DNA of 64,000 nucleotides from Mycobacterium sherrisii. GTDB lineage: Bacteria > Actinomycetota > Actinomycetes > Mycobacteriales > Mycobacteriaceae. The DNA is taken from assembly GCF_002102355.1 (NCBI RefSeq), contig NZ_LQPT01000081.1, positions 62,001 through 126,000 on the forward strand, in the 5' to 3' direction. This document shows positions 55,563 through 63,522 of the stretch, one piece after another. The position numbers were made by a program, and so were the translations under genes. The notes under the pieces were generated by a model. It ran no database searches and was not told the DNA's origin. It saw only the letters and a list, made by a program, of their open reading frames with translations. Positions within the stretch are counted from its first letter, which is position 1; the number at the start of each line of letters is the position of its first letter.

Positions 55563-56420
55563 TTAGGCATCGTGCGAACTGAGCGGAGGGAACTGCGGGC
55601 GTCGTTTCTGAAGGAAACTGGTGATTCCCTCGATGACGTCCGGCCGTGACATCGCCTCCTGCACCAGGACTTCGGAGTGGCCGTTCGCCTGCGCGACGTC
55701 GCGCGTGGTGTCGGCGTACAGCTGGCGCTTGATCACCGCCATCGACGCGGGCGAACAATTGGCCGCCATGTTTTCGGCGTATTCCAGCGCGCGTTTCATC
55801 AGGTCGTCCGCCGCGACGACCTCCTTGACCAGACCCAGCTCGGCGGCCTCCTCGGCGAGAAAGGTGCGCGCGCTCAGCAGCAGGTCCAGCGCAATCCCCA
55901 TGCTGGTCAGCCGGGGGAGGATCCATGAGATGCCAAATTCGGCGATCAGCCCGCGGCGGGCGAAAACGGCGCCGAACTTGGCGCCGGCGGCGGCGAAGCG
56001 GACGTCGCACATCAGTGCCTGGGTCAACCCGATGCCCACGCACGAACCGTTGATCGCCGCGACGACCGGCTTGCGCAGCGTGGTCAGGAAGTGGGGCGGC
56101 CGGTCGCCGACCAGTTCGGCGAGGTTGGTCTGTCCGGCCTTGTCCAGGGAGTTGCCGACCTTGTCGGCGTCGCCCGGCCCGCCCAGGTAGGCGCCGGCGC
56201 AAAACCCCCGGCCCCGGCCGGTCAACACGATCACCCGGATCGCGGGATCGTTGTCGGCGCGGTCGATCGCGGCGTAGAACCCGGTGGCGATGTCGGGACC
56301 CCACGCGTTGAGACGTTCCGGGCGATTCAGGGTCACCACGGCGACACCGCTGTCCATGGCCTCGTAGAGCACCGCGTCGCCGGCCGGAAAGTCCTGGGAG
56401 GCACCATCGCTGCCGGGCAT
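55563..56420 (-). CDS. Enoyl-CoA hydratase/isomerase family protein
   Basis: This 285-residue crotonase-fold protein has TLNRPERLNAWGPD, GRGRGFCAGA for the oxyanion hole and AINGSCVGIGLTQALMCDVRFA. The ISWILPRL and LGLVKEVV blocks also fit. It probably hydrates or isomerises an unsaturated acyl-CoA. The start is either the ATG at 56420 or an in-frame GTG at 56432 that abuts GGAGG too closely. It is the first gene of the minus-strand operon and has a TACTGTA-type element upstream. Confidence 0.87.
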   Translation of the reverse strand: MPGSDGASQDFPAGDAVLYEAMDSGVAVVTLNRPERLNAWGPDIATGFYAAIDRADNDPAIRVIVLTGRGRGFCAGAYLGGPGDADKVGNSLDKAGQTNLAELVGDRPPHFLTTLRKPVVAAINGSCVGIGLTQALMCDVRFAAAGAKFGAVFARRGLIAEFGISWILPRLTSMGIALDLLLSARTFLAEEAAELGLVKEVVAADDLMKRALEYAENMAANCSPASMAVIKRQLYADTTRDVAQANGHSEVLVQEAMSRPDVIEGITSFLQKRRPQFPPLSSHDA

Positions 56421-56487
56421 CGTCCGCGGCACCTCCTCATGCTTTGACTACGGGTTTCGGTGGGGTTTCGGCCATGTGTGGTACCCA

Positions 56488-56506
56488 TACTGTATACCTA
56501 TCGGTA
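56488..56506. promoter_or_regulatory. TACTGTA-N9-G(T/C)A element, site 4 of 6
   Basis: TACTGTATACCTATCGGTA lies upstream of the enoyl-CoA hydratase operon. On the other strand it is almost identical to the element at 59186, sharing GATAGGTAT and ACAGTA with a one-base shift. Confidence 0.5.
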
Positions 56507-56666
56507 CTGCATTCCACAACCGTCCCGGCGGCTGCCCGAAGCCATGTCAGACAGGCAATTTCGCACCTCGTCGGGGGTACTGATCGCTGCCGCGCGGTTT
56601 GAGCGGCCCGCGTGGCGGGTTATCGGAGCCAAGGACGTGTACACCCCGCAGCGAAAGGGACCAGCC

Positions 56667-56903
56667 GTGAAGTCGACAGCCAAAGCCGCCGTGCGTCGGA
56701 TACGGCAGGCCCGTACGGCGCTCGTGCGAGTCGAGCTCACTTGGGCCGCGATTCAGTTTCTGGCCGCCGCTGCCCTGATCGGCGGCGTCGTGAGTGTGGC
56801 GCTGTGGGCCCGGCGGCGGCAACGCCATCAACGCCACACCGGGCAGCCCCAGCCGAATCCGGACGTCCAGGAAAAGGCGGCGGCGAATGGGCTGGCCAAC
56901 TGA
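56667..56903 (+). CDS. Small basic membrane protein, unknown function
   Basis: This 78-residue protein has a basic N-terminus (KSTAKAAVRRIRQARTALV), one transmembrane segment at about 32-54 (FLAAAALIGGVVSVALWA) and a basic, Gln/Pro-rich tail. The GTG start is preceded by AAAGGGA. A longer frame from 56460 has no binding site and an unlikely N-terminus. I do not recognise a family. It precedes a CsbD-like gene in the same direction. Confidence 0.6.
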   Translation: MKSTAKAAVRRIRQARTALVRVELTWAAIQFLAAAALIGGVVSVALWARRRQRHQRHTGQPQPNPDVQEKAAANGLAN

Positions 56904-57012
56904 TTGCTGCCGGTGAATGTGGCGAGCGCCACGTCCCGGCCGGGTTTCTGCCCCTCCGCCCATTGGGAAGAGGTAACCGGAGCCACCCGACAGGCAGGAG
57001 GAGGGAGCGCCG

Positions 57013-57231
57013 ATGGTTGACGTCATCAGGGGCGTCGTGGACGACGTGATCGGTAAGGCCAAAGAAGTCGTGGGCACGGTCGCGGGTCGTAATGATTGGA
57101 TCACCGAAGGTCAAGCGCGCCAAGACAAGGCAGAAGCGCTGCGCAGTGCCGGCAAGGCGCAGGCTCAGGCGCAGCGCGCGCGGGCCGAGGCGAAGGTGCA
57201 CGAGGCGCGCGAACGCGCCGAGCAGGATTAG
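57013..57231 (+). CDS. CsbD-like small stress protein (microaggregate-binding type)
   Basis: This 72-residue, highly charged protein begins MVDVIRGVVDDVIGKAKEVV and continues GRNDWITEGQARQDKAEA, the usual CsbD-family opening. Ala/Arg/Glu-rich heptads follow and suggest a coiled coil. CsbD proteins are general-stress-induced in other bacteria, and mycobacterial relatives are named microaggregate-binding proteins. GAGGAGGGAG precedes the ATG. Confidence 0.75.
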   Translation: MVDVIRGVVDDVIGKAKEVVGTVAGRNDWITEGQARQDKAEALRSAGKAQAQAQRARAEAKVHEARERAEQD

Positions 57232-57262
57232 CCTGATCCACAAGCTATTTCGGCACGATCCC

Positions 57263-58267
57263 TCAGGTGATGAGGCCGAGTCGGCGGTACGCCGCCGTCA
57301 TCTGGACTTTGGCCTCGGCCGGCAGTTCGGCTTGCGGAGGCCGCGAGTGTGGGTAGTCACCGATCGGCAGACCGAGTAGCGACGCCGCGTATTTGAAGGC
57401 ACCGGCCCAGTGGGTGAAGTAGTCCGATCGCGCCGGATAGCAGGTCCACCACGGACCGAGGTCGAGATCGAATTGATCCAGCCCGTTGTCGCGAGCGTAA
57501 TCCATGGCCTCGAGCAGTTTGTCTCCCAACACCAGATCCCAATAGTCGGAGAACAGCCGCCGCTGCGGAGTTTCGAAGAGGTAACCCGCGGTGCCCAGCT
57601 GTGCCGGGCACACGATCCCGTCGCGCAGCCAGCCCGCCCGGTACACCGTCTTGTCGCACTCCCAGACCAGCAGACCGGGCGCAAGTTCGTGGAGCATCCG
57701 GCTGCCCGCCGGCCGGAACGCCCCTTCTTTGGTGGCGCACACTGCGGGCACCTCGGCATAGATCCGGGCGCTCTCCGCCGGGGTCAGCACGTACCCCGAG
57801 GACGGCGAGTTAAACATGCCTAAAGCGATATCCGTATGCGCCGCAACGTATTTGAAGAACCGCAGCACACCGTCGCCGCCGTGGACCTCCATCATCGGTG
57901 TTTGGATGTAGGCGATGTCGGCGCCCGCCTCCTGGGCGTGGCGCGTCAACTCGACACAATCCTTCGCCGACATCGCCGCCGTGCACGCCTGCACCACAAC
58001 GTCGGGATTGATGGCACGCGATTCCTCGATCGCCACCTCCAGCAGGTCCTTGCGCTCGTCGATGGTCAACGACCAGAATTCGGCGATTCCGCTGGTGCAC
58101 CACAACATCGGATGCCCGAGGTCGCCGATGCAGTAACGCACCAGCGTCCGGTACGCGTCCCAGTCGATGTCGTCGCCATCGGTGCCACGAAACGGCGTGT
58201 ACAGGGAGTCCCCGATGCCGCGCAATGCTCCGCGCGCCCAGGTGCGCGCCTGCGCCGCTGTCGCCAC
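57263..58267 (-). CDS. Dihydrodipicolinate-synthase-family (DapA-like) aldolase
   Basis: This 334-residue TIM-barrel protein has the predicted Schiff-base lysine K180 in VCATKEGAF and the GNSP-like block MFNSPSSG, where the conserved tyrosine of DapA is replaced by Phe152. It is longer than DapA (about 300) and lacks a lysine-pathway context. It is probably an aldolase or hydratase-aldolase of a catabolic route. The GTG start has AAGGAG 6 nt upstream. It lies 34 nt after the SDR start-side neighbour on the same strand. Confidence 0.78.
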   Translation of the reverse strand: MATAAQARTWARGALRGIGDSLYTPFRGTDGDDIDWDAYRTLVRYCIGDLGHPMLWCTSGIAEFWSLTIDERKDLLEVAIEESRAINPDVVVQACTAAMSAKDCVELTRHAQEAGADIAYIQTPMMEVHGGDGVLRFFKYVAAHTDIALGMFNSPSSGYVLTPAESARIYAEVPAVCATKEGAFRPAGSRMLHELAPGLLVWECDKTVYRAGWLRDGIVCPAQLGTAGYLFETPQRRLFSDYWDLVLGDKLLEAMDYARDNGLDQFDLDLGPWWTCYPARSDYFTHWAGAFKYAASLLGLPIGDYPHSRPPQAELPAEAKVQMTAAYRRLGLIT

Positions 58268-58301
58268 AAGTCACTCCTTCTGTCGGCCAACCGATTTGAC
58301 G

Positions 58302-59099
58302 TCAGGTGAAGTCCGAACCACCGTCGACGTTGATATTGGCTCCGGTCATGTAGGAATTGCGGCGGGAGGCCAGGAATGCGACCACCGGGCCGATCTCTTC
58401 CGGTAGACCGGCACGCGGCAGGTGCGCCGGATGCCCGAAATACTTGTCGATCGCTTCCATCAGGCGATAGGGATCGCTGCCGTCGACGCCGACCGAGATC
58501 GCCCAACCCACCAGCGACTCCGACGCAATGCTGCCCGGCGACACCACGTTGACCAGGATTTCGTCCTTGGCGAGCGAGAGCGACAGGTTTTTCGAGACGC
58601 TGGTCAGCATCGACTTGGCCGCGGTGTAGGCGGGCAGCAGCACGCTTTGCCGCTGCGTCGAGTGCGCCGAGAAGTTGACGATCCGCGCCCAGGCGGCGTT
58701 GCGCAGCAACGGAAGCGCCGCGCGCACGCAGCGCACCATGCCGAGCACGCCGTCCTCCACGGCCTCGCGCCACTGATCGTCGGTGAGATCGGCAAAGGCG
58801 CCCGGCGCCCCCGGCCCGACGGTATTGATGAGCACGTTGAGTGCGCCGTCGAACCGGTCGGCGATATCGACGAAGAGCTGATCGACCGCCGCGGCATCAC
58901 CGACGTCCACGGCGAAACCCACGACGTCCGGGCTGCCCCGCTCGGCAAGCTCGGCCACGGCGGCGTCGAGAAACGCCGGTGTCCGGCCGACCAGCGCGAG
59001 CCGGGCACCGTCCTCGGCCAGACACCGGGCCGACGCCAAACCCATGCCACGACTACCACCGACGACAACCGCCGTTGCATCGGCCAGACCTAAGTCCAT
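58302..59099 (-). CDS. Short-chain dehydrogenase/reductase
   Basis: This 265-residue SDR has VVGGSRGMGLASARCL at the N-terminus, FSAHS for the catalytic serine region and AYTAAKSML for the Tyr-Lys pair. The C-terminus ends MTGANINVDGGSD. The middle NAG block reads INTVGPG, a variant seen in enoyl-reductase-like members. It heads a two-gene unit with the DapA-like gene and diverges from the TetR gene. Confidence 0.87.
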   Translation of the reverse strand: MDLGLADATAVVVGGSRGMGLASARCLAEDGARLALVGRTPAFLDAAVAELAERGSPDVVGFAVDVGDAAAVDQLFVDIADRFDGALNVLINTVGPGAPGAFADLTDDQWREAVEDGVLGMVRCVRAALPLLRNAAWARIVNFSAHSTQRQSVLLPAYTAAKSMLTSVSKNLSLSLAKDEILVNVVSPGSIASESLVGWAISVGVDGSDPYRLMEAIDKYFGHPAHLPRAGLPEEIGPVVAFLASRRNSYMTGANINVDGGSDFT

Positions 59100-59185
59100 G
59101 GCGAGATCCGCAGCCGTCTCGATGAGCTACCCGATGGCATGCGTCCGGTCACCTTTGCCCGTCCAGCCTCATATACCAAAAAGCC

Positions 59186-59204
59186 TACGATAGGTATTAC
59201 AGTA
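59186..59204. promoter_or_regulatory. TACTGTA-N9-G(T/C)A element, site 5 of 6
   Basis: On the minus strand this reads TACTGTAATACCTATCGTA. It lies between the divergent SDR and TetR genes, about 160 nt before the TetR start, as expected for autoregulation and control of the SDR unit. Confidence 0.55.
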
Positions 59205-59365
59205 GCAGAGGAAACTACGCACGAAAGCCCGGTTGACGGTCATATCCGAATGGCGACACGCCCACATATGTGCAGGTGGGAGCACCTACGCCGGTAGATT
59301 TGGTGCAGTCGGCGGCGCGGCCGTAGACCGTACGCACAGCATACAGTTTGATGGAGGTGCCCGTA

Positions 59366-60154
59366 GTGGCCAAGCAGGCAACCGCTGATAAGCGTCAGCG
59401 ACGCGAACGCGGATCCATCAACCCCGACGACATCATCAGCGGCGCATTCGAACTCGCGGAACAGGTTTCGATCGACAACCTGAGCATGCCGCTGCTCGGC
59501 AAACACCTCGGCGTCGGAGTGACGAGCATCTACTGGTATTTCCGTAAGAAGGACGACCTGCTCAACGCGATGACCGACCGCGCGCTGAGCAAGTACGTGT
59601 TCGCCACGCCGTACGTCCAAGCCAGCGATTGGCGCGAAACCCTGCGCAACCACGCGCGCTTGATGCGTAAGACGTTCATGGGCAACCCGATTCTGTGCGA
59701 TCTGATTTTGATTCGCGCGGCACTGAGCCCCAAGGCCGCCCGGCTGGGCGCCCAGGAGATGGAAAAGGCGATCGCCAATCTCGTCGAGGCCGGCCTGTCA
59801 CCGGAGGACGCGTTTGACACCTACTCCGCGGTATCCGTACACGTCCGTGGCTCAGTGGTTTTGCAACGGCTCTACGAGAAGAACCAGTCCTCGGATGCCG
59901 GTTCACGCGCCATCGAGGACGCCGTCTCGATCGACCCGGAGAAGACGCCGCTGCTGGCCCAGGTGAGCCGGATAGGGCACCGGATCGGGGCGCCCGACGA
60001 GACCAACTTCGAGTACGGCCTCACCTGCATCCTCGACCACGCCGCCCGGCTGATCGAAGAGGGGGCAAAGGTTAGGTCGGGGGCCAAATCGGGTTCCCGG
60101 CCGCGCAAGGCAACGAAATCGTCCCCCCGCTCCAAAGCGACCGCGGAACGCTAG
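59366..60154 (+). CDS. TetR-family transcriptional regulator
   Basis: This 262-residue regulator has its helix-turn-helix in MPLLGKHLGVGVTSIYWYF within about residues 25-75, an unusually basic N-terminus (KQATADKRQRRERGS) and a basic, Ser/Lys-rich C-terminal tail (SGSRPRKATKSSPRSK). The GTG at 59366 follows GGAGG at 59353-59357; earlier TTG and ATG codons lack a site. Its location beside one of six related elements makes it the best candidate for the factor binding them, which is inferred. Its ligand is unknown. Confidence 0.87.
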   Translation: MAKQATADKRQRRERGSINPDDIISGAFELAEQVSIDNLSMPLLGKHLGVGVTSIYWYFRKKDDLLNAMTDRALSKYVFATPYVQASDWRETLRNHARLMRKTFMGNPILCDLILIRAALSPKAARLGAQEMEKAIANLVEAGLSPEDAFDTYSAVSVHVRGSVVLQRLYEKNQSSDAGSRAIEDAVSIDPEKTPLLAQVSRIGHRIGAPDETNFEYGLTCILDHAARLIEEGAKVRSGAKSGSRPRKATKSSPRSKATAER

Positions 60155-60173
60155 CACGCCACAGAACCGGTTG

Positions 60174-61070
60174 TCAGCCTTCGGGTTCGGGTACGTGGAA
60201 GTGCTCGTCACGCAGCCGGAACGCCTCCTTGGTGCCGTGCCGGGCGCGCGTCTTGACGAAGTTGAACTCATCCGGCCCGAATTGCAGGTTGGTGCCGTAG
60301 GCGTGGAATAGATAGCTCGCGACTTCCTCGCCGTTGTAGGCCTGCGTCTGCTCGACGAGACGGAACGCCTCCTTGGCGATCACGACACCGTCGGCAGGCA
60401 TCTTGGCCGCCTTCTCGGCCCAATAGCGGGCACGCGCGGTCACGACGCCGGGATCGCAGGTCTCGGTGAAGATTCCGAGGTGCTCGATCTCGCCGGCCGC
60501 GATGACATCGCCGGTCAGCAGCAGCCGGCGGGCCAACACCGGCCCCAACCGGTGGAAGAACATGTGCAGGCTGCCGAGCGCCGGACCCAAAAAACGCGTC
60601 GCCGGCATCCCGATTTTGGTATCGCGGGCGATCACCGAGATGTCGGTCATCAGCGCCATCTCGAACCCGCCGCCCAGGGCATAGCCGCCGATCTCCCCCA
60701 CCGTGACCTTGGGAAAGCCCATGAAGTTGTGGTAGAAGCCAAATGACTTGCGGTCCACGGTGAGTCGCCTGCGCTGACTCGGCCGGCGCTGGGCGCTCGC
60801 CTCGGCCCCGTCGCGCTTGTCGCTCTTGTCCCCGTACCAGCCGTAGGCGTTGTTCATGTCGGCACCGGTGGAGAAGACGCCTTGGGCGCCGCGCAGCAAC
60901 ACCACCGTGATGTCGTCGTCGTCGGCCGCGTAATCCAGGCAGCGGCCGATGGCCTCCCGCATCGTCGCGTCATAAGAGTTGCGCCGCTTGGGATTGTTCA
61001 GCGTGATCGTGGCGATGCGCCGGGCGGAGTCGACCTCGAACAGCACCCGATCGTCGTGCGAGGCGGTCAT
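60174..61070 (-). CDS. Enoyl-CoA hydratase/isomerase family protein
   Basis: This 298-residue crotonase has TLNNPKRRNSYD, QGVFSTGADM for the oxyanion hole and EIGGYALGGGFEMALMTD. A charged insertion (YGDKSDKRDGAEASAQRRPSQ region) follows the first oxyanion block and makes it longer than the usual 260. The ATG overlaps the thioesterase stop. The reaction is probably hydration or isomerisation of an unusual acyl-CoA. Confidence 0.85.
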   Translation of the reverse strand: MTASHDDRVLFEVDSARRIATITLNNPKRRNSYDATMREAIGRCLDYAADDDDITVVLLRGAQGVFSTGADMNNAYGWYGDKSDKRDGAEASAQRRPSQRRRLTVDRKSFGFYHNFMGFPKVTVGEIGGYALGGGFEMALMTDISVIARDTKIGMPATRFLGPALGSLHMFFHRLGPVLARRLLLTGDVIAAGEIEHLGIFTETCDPGVVTARARYWAEKAAKMPADGVVIAKEAFRLVEQTQAYNGEEVASYLFHAYGTNLQFGPDEFNFVKTRARHGTKEAFRLRDEHFHVPEPEG

Positions 61071-61744
61071 CTCGCGGACTCCTTTCGCCGCCTGCCGAAT
61101 CGGTATCCGGTCAGCTTGTCCGGCTGTGACGCCAGGGTTTCGACGCTGCCGATGCACAGCACGTCGTCGGCGCGCAGCAGTCGCGCCGTCGATGCGATGC
61201 CACGCTCGACGTGCGACCGGGCGATGTCGAACCGCAGCTCGGTCAGCAATGGCGTCGGCCGCCGAAACGACACGTGCAGCGAGCGCGTCTTGCCCGACAG
61301 TCCCATCACGCAGCTGTGGTGCTGGATGACGCAATCGAAGAACACGGCGAGAAAGCCGCCGTGCACCAGTCCGGGCGGACCCTCGTAGACCAGCGGGAAG
61401 ACGACCCGGCCCGTCGCCCCCTCGGGGTCAAGGTGATCGAACTCGTACTCCGGAAAGGCCGGATTGTAGGCGCCGATGTCGGTGGCGTGATTGAGATAAA
61501 CACGGCGCGCATCGTCATCGACCGCACCGATGCGCGGCGTCTGGTCCGGCGGTGCCGCCTTTGTCAGCTCGTCTTCCCATTCCCCGAACTTGGCCAGCAT
61601 GGCGTCCACCGTCGGGTGCGGATGTTCCAGCGACACCAGCAGTGAACTCAACCGCCGCATCGCGGCGGCGGCCGCCACGGTCTGAGGCAGGGGCACCTCG
61701 CCGAACTTGGGGTCATCCGTGCGCGTCGGTGCACCTTCGGTCAT
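61067..61744 (-). CDS. Hotdog-fold (PaaI-like) thioesterase
   Basis: This 225-residue protein has a helical N-terminal part of about 110 residues and a C-terminal hotdog domain with GPPGLVHGGFLAVFFDCV and SLHVSFRRPTPLLTELRF. It would hydrolyse an acyl-CoA. It is translationally coupled to the crotonase downstream and diverges from another crotonase gene. Confidence 0.82.
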   Translation of the reverse strand: MTEGAPTRTDDPKFGEVPLPQTVAAAAAMRRLSSLLVSLEHPHPTVDAMLAKFGEWEDELTKAAPPDQTPRIGAVDDDARRVYLNHATDIGAYNPAFPEYEFDHLDPEGATGRVVFPLVYEGPPGLVHGGFLAVFFDCVIQHHSCVMGLSGKTRSLHVSFRRPTPLLTELRFDIARSHVERGIASTARLLRADDVLCIGSVETLASQPDKLTGYRFGRRRKESAR

Positions 61745-61830
61745 GCGACTCTCTTCCGCCCGGGTGCGACCCGGTTGTTCCGTCGGCAGCGTTTACTTGA
61801 TAACTTATACAGCGTATCAATCGTATTGCC

Positions 61831-61849
61831 TACTGTATGGGTAACCGTA
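61831..61849. promoter_or_regulatory. TACTGTA-N9-G(T/C)A element, site 6 of 6
   Basis: TACTGTATGGGTAACCGTA lies in the divergent region between the thioesterase and crotonase genes, 25 nt before the crotonase GTG. The surrounding DNA is AT-rich. Confidence 0.55.
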
Positions 61850-61874
61850 TCGCTGAGAAAGGCCGGATTCGACG

Positions 61875-62696
61875 GTGAGTCAGGACGCCGGTGCGGCCGA
61901 TGCCGAGGGTTCGGTGACAGCACGCCGCGACGGCGCGATTCTCCGACTCACGCTCGATCGCCCCCAGCGACGTAATTCGTTGACGCACTTGATGATCGAT
62001 ACGATGATCGGCGAATTGACGCGGGCCGCCGCCGACGATTCGTTGCGCGCGATACACCTCAGCGGAGCCGGTGGGGACTTTTGCGCGGGCGCCGACTGGG
62101 TGAGCACCAACAGCGGCACCGCGACGCGTCCGCGCACCGGCAACCTGGTGCGCAGCATTCCGCATGCCGCGCACCGGGTGATCGAGCTCGTGCACGGCAT
62201 CCAGCTTCCGGTCGTCTGCAGCGTGCGGGGCTGGGCGGTGGGCATGGGCTGCAATCTCGCGCTGGCCGCCGATTTCACCGTCGCCGCCACCGACGCGGTG
62301 TTCTGGGAGCCGTTCGTACAGCGCGGGTTCAGCCCGGATTCGGGTGCCACCTGGTTGCTTCCCCGGCTGATCGGGGTGGCCCGGGCCCGCCGGATGCTGT
62401 TGCTCGGGGAAAAGGTGCGCGGTGCGGACGCGGCCGACTGGGGGTTGATCCACCGCGCCGTCGACCCGGCCGACCTGGACGACGCCGCCGAGCAGCTGCT
62501 GGGCCGGCTGACCACCGGACCGACGGTGGCGATCGGGATGGCCAAGCAGGCGCTGAACTACGCCCAGCACGCCTCGCTGAGTGAGTCCCTGACGCAGGAG
62601 TTGTTCAACCTCGAGTTGTCCAGTCGGACACTCGATTTCAAGGAGGGCCTGGATGCCTTCCGGCAGCGACGCGATCCGGATTTCCGTGGTCGCTGA
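61875..62696 (+). CDS. Enoyl-CoA hydratase/isomerase family protein
   Basis: This 273-residue crotonase has TLDRPQRRNSLT, GGDFCAGADW and SVRGWAVGMGCNLALAADF, with WEPFVQRGFSPDSGATWLLPRL giving the second acidic region. The start is a GTG shortly after the TACTGTA element. It is the first of three consecutive crotonase genes on the plus strand. Confidence 0.87.
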   Translation: MSQDAGAADAEGSVTARRDGAILRLTLDRPQRRNSLTHLMIDTMIGELTRAAADDSLRAIHLSGAGGDFCAGADWVSTNSGTATRPRTGNLVRSIPHAAHRVIELVHGIQLPVVCSVRGWAVGMGCNLALAADFTVAATDAVFWEPFVQRGFSPDSGATWLLPRLIGVARARRMLLLGEKVRGADAADWGLIHRAVDPADLDDAAEQLLGRLTTGPTVAIGMAKQALNYAQHASLSESLTQELFNLELSSRTLDFKEGLDAFRQRRDPDFRGR

Positions 62697-62709
62697 CGAA
62701 GGGACGCGG

Positions 62710-63522
62710 ATGCCAGCGGACGCGTACGACACCATCACCTACGAACTCGACGGGCACACCGCCACCATCACCCTGAACCGGCCCGAGGCGCTGAACGCGC
62801 TGAGCCCGCACATGATCGCGGAGTTGCGGGCCGCCTACCAGGAGGCCGAGAACGACGACCAGGTTTGGCTGACGATCGTCACCGGTACCGGCCGCGCGTT
62901 CTGCACCGGCGCCGACGTCAAGGAGATTCCCGAGGACGGCAAGGTGATCTACGAGCGGCCGTACCTGTCGACCTACGACCAATGGGAGGCCCCGCAGGAG
63001 GGCACCCCACCGTTTCGCACCTCGGCCAAGCCGGTGCTGACCGCGGTGAACGGAATCTGTTGTGGCGCCGGCATGGATTGGGTCACGACGACGGACATCG
63101 TGATCGCATCGGAGCAGGCAACGTTCTTCGACCCGCACGTCAGCATCGGACTGGTCGCCGGCCGCGAACTGGTACGACTATCGCGGGTGCTGCCCCGCTC
63201 GGTCGCGCTGCGTATGGCCTTGATGGGCAAGCATGAACGGATGAGTGCCGCCCGCGCCTACGAGCTCGGATTGGTCAGCGAGGTGGTCGAACATGATCGG
63301 CTGATGGACCGGGCCCGACAGATCGCCGATGTTGTCAACTCCAATGCGCCCCTGGCCGTCCGGGGAACCCGCTTGGCAATTCTGAAGGGGCTGAACGTCC
63401 CGCTGCACGAGGCGGAGATCCTCGCCGAGACCTTCCGTGAGCGGGTGCTGCGCACCGAGGACGCGGCCGAAGGCCCCAAAGCCTTTGTGGAAAAACGCAA
63501 ACCGAATTGGCAGTGCCGGTGA
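62710..63522 (+). CDS. Enoyl-CoA hydratase/isomerase family protein
   Basis: This 270-residue crotonase has TLNRPEALNALS, GRAFCTGADVKEI and AVNGICCGAGMDWVTTTD. An insertion (PEDGKVIYERPYLSTYDQ) follows the first oxyanion block. The ATG lies 13 nt after the previous stop. Its stop overlaps the next GTG. Three crotonases in a row suggest successive steps or a hetero-oligomer. Confidence 0.87.
   Translation: MPADAYDTITYELDGHTATITLNRPEALNALSPHMIAELRAAYQEAENDDQVWLTIVTGTGRAFCTGADVKEIPEDGKVIYERPYLSTYDQWEAPQEGTPPFRTSAKPVLTAVNGICCGAGMDWVTTTDIVIASEQATFFDPHVSIGLVAGRELVRLSRVLPRSVALRMALMGKHERMSAARAYELGLVSEVVEHDRLMDRARQIADVVNSNAPLAVRGTRLAILKGLNVPLHEAEILAETFRERVLRTEDAAEGPKAFVEKRKPNWQCR

Noticed and set aside
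56460-56666. An N-terminal extension of the small membrane protein from 56460.
   Set aside because: It has no ribosome-binding site and covers the promoter element at 56488, while the GTG at 56667 has AAAGGGA.
59325-59350. ATACAGT half-site close to the TetR start as a second operator.
   Set aside because: Only one half is present and the spacing to the other half does not fit.
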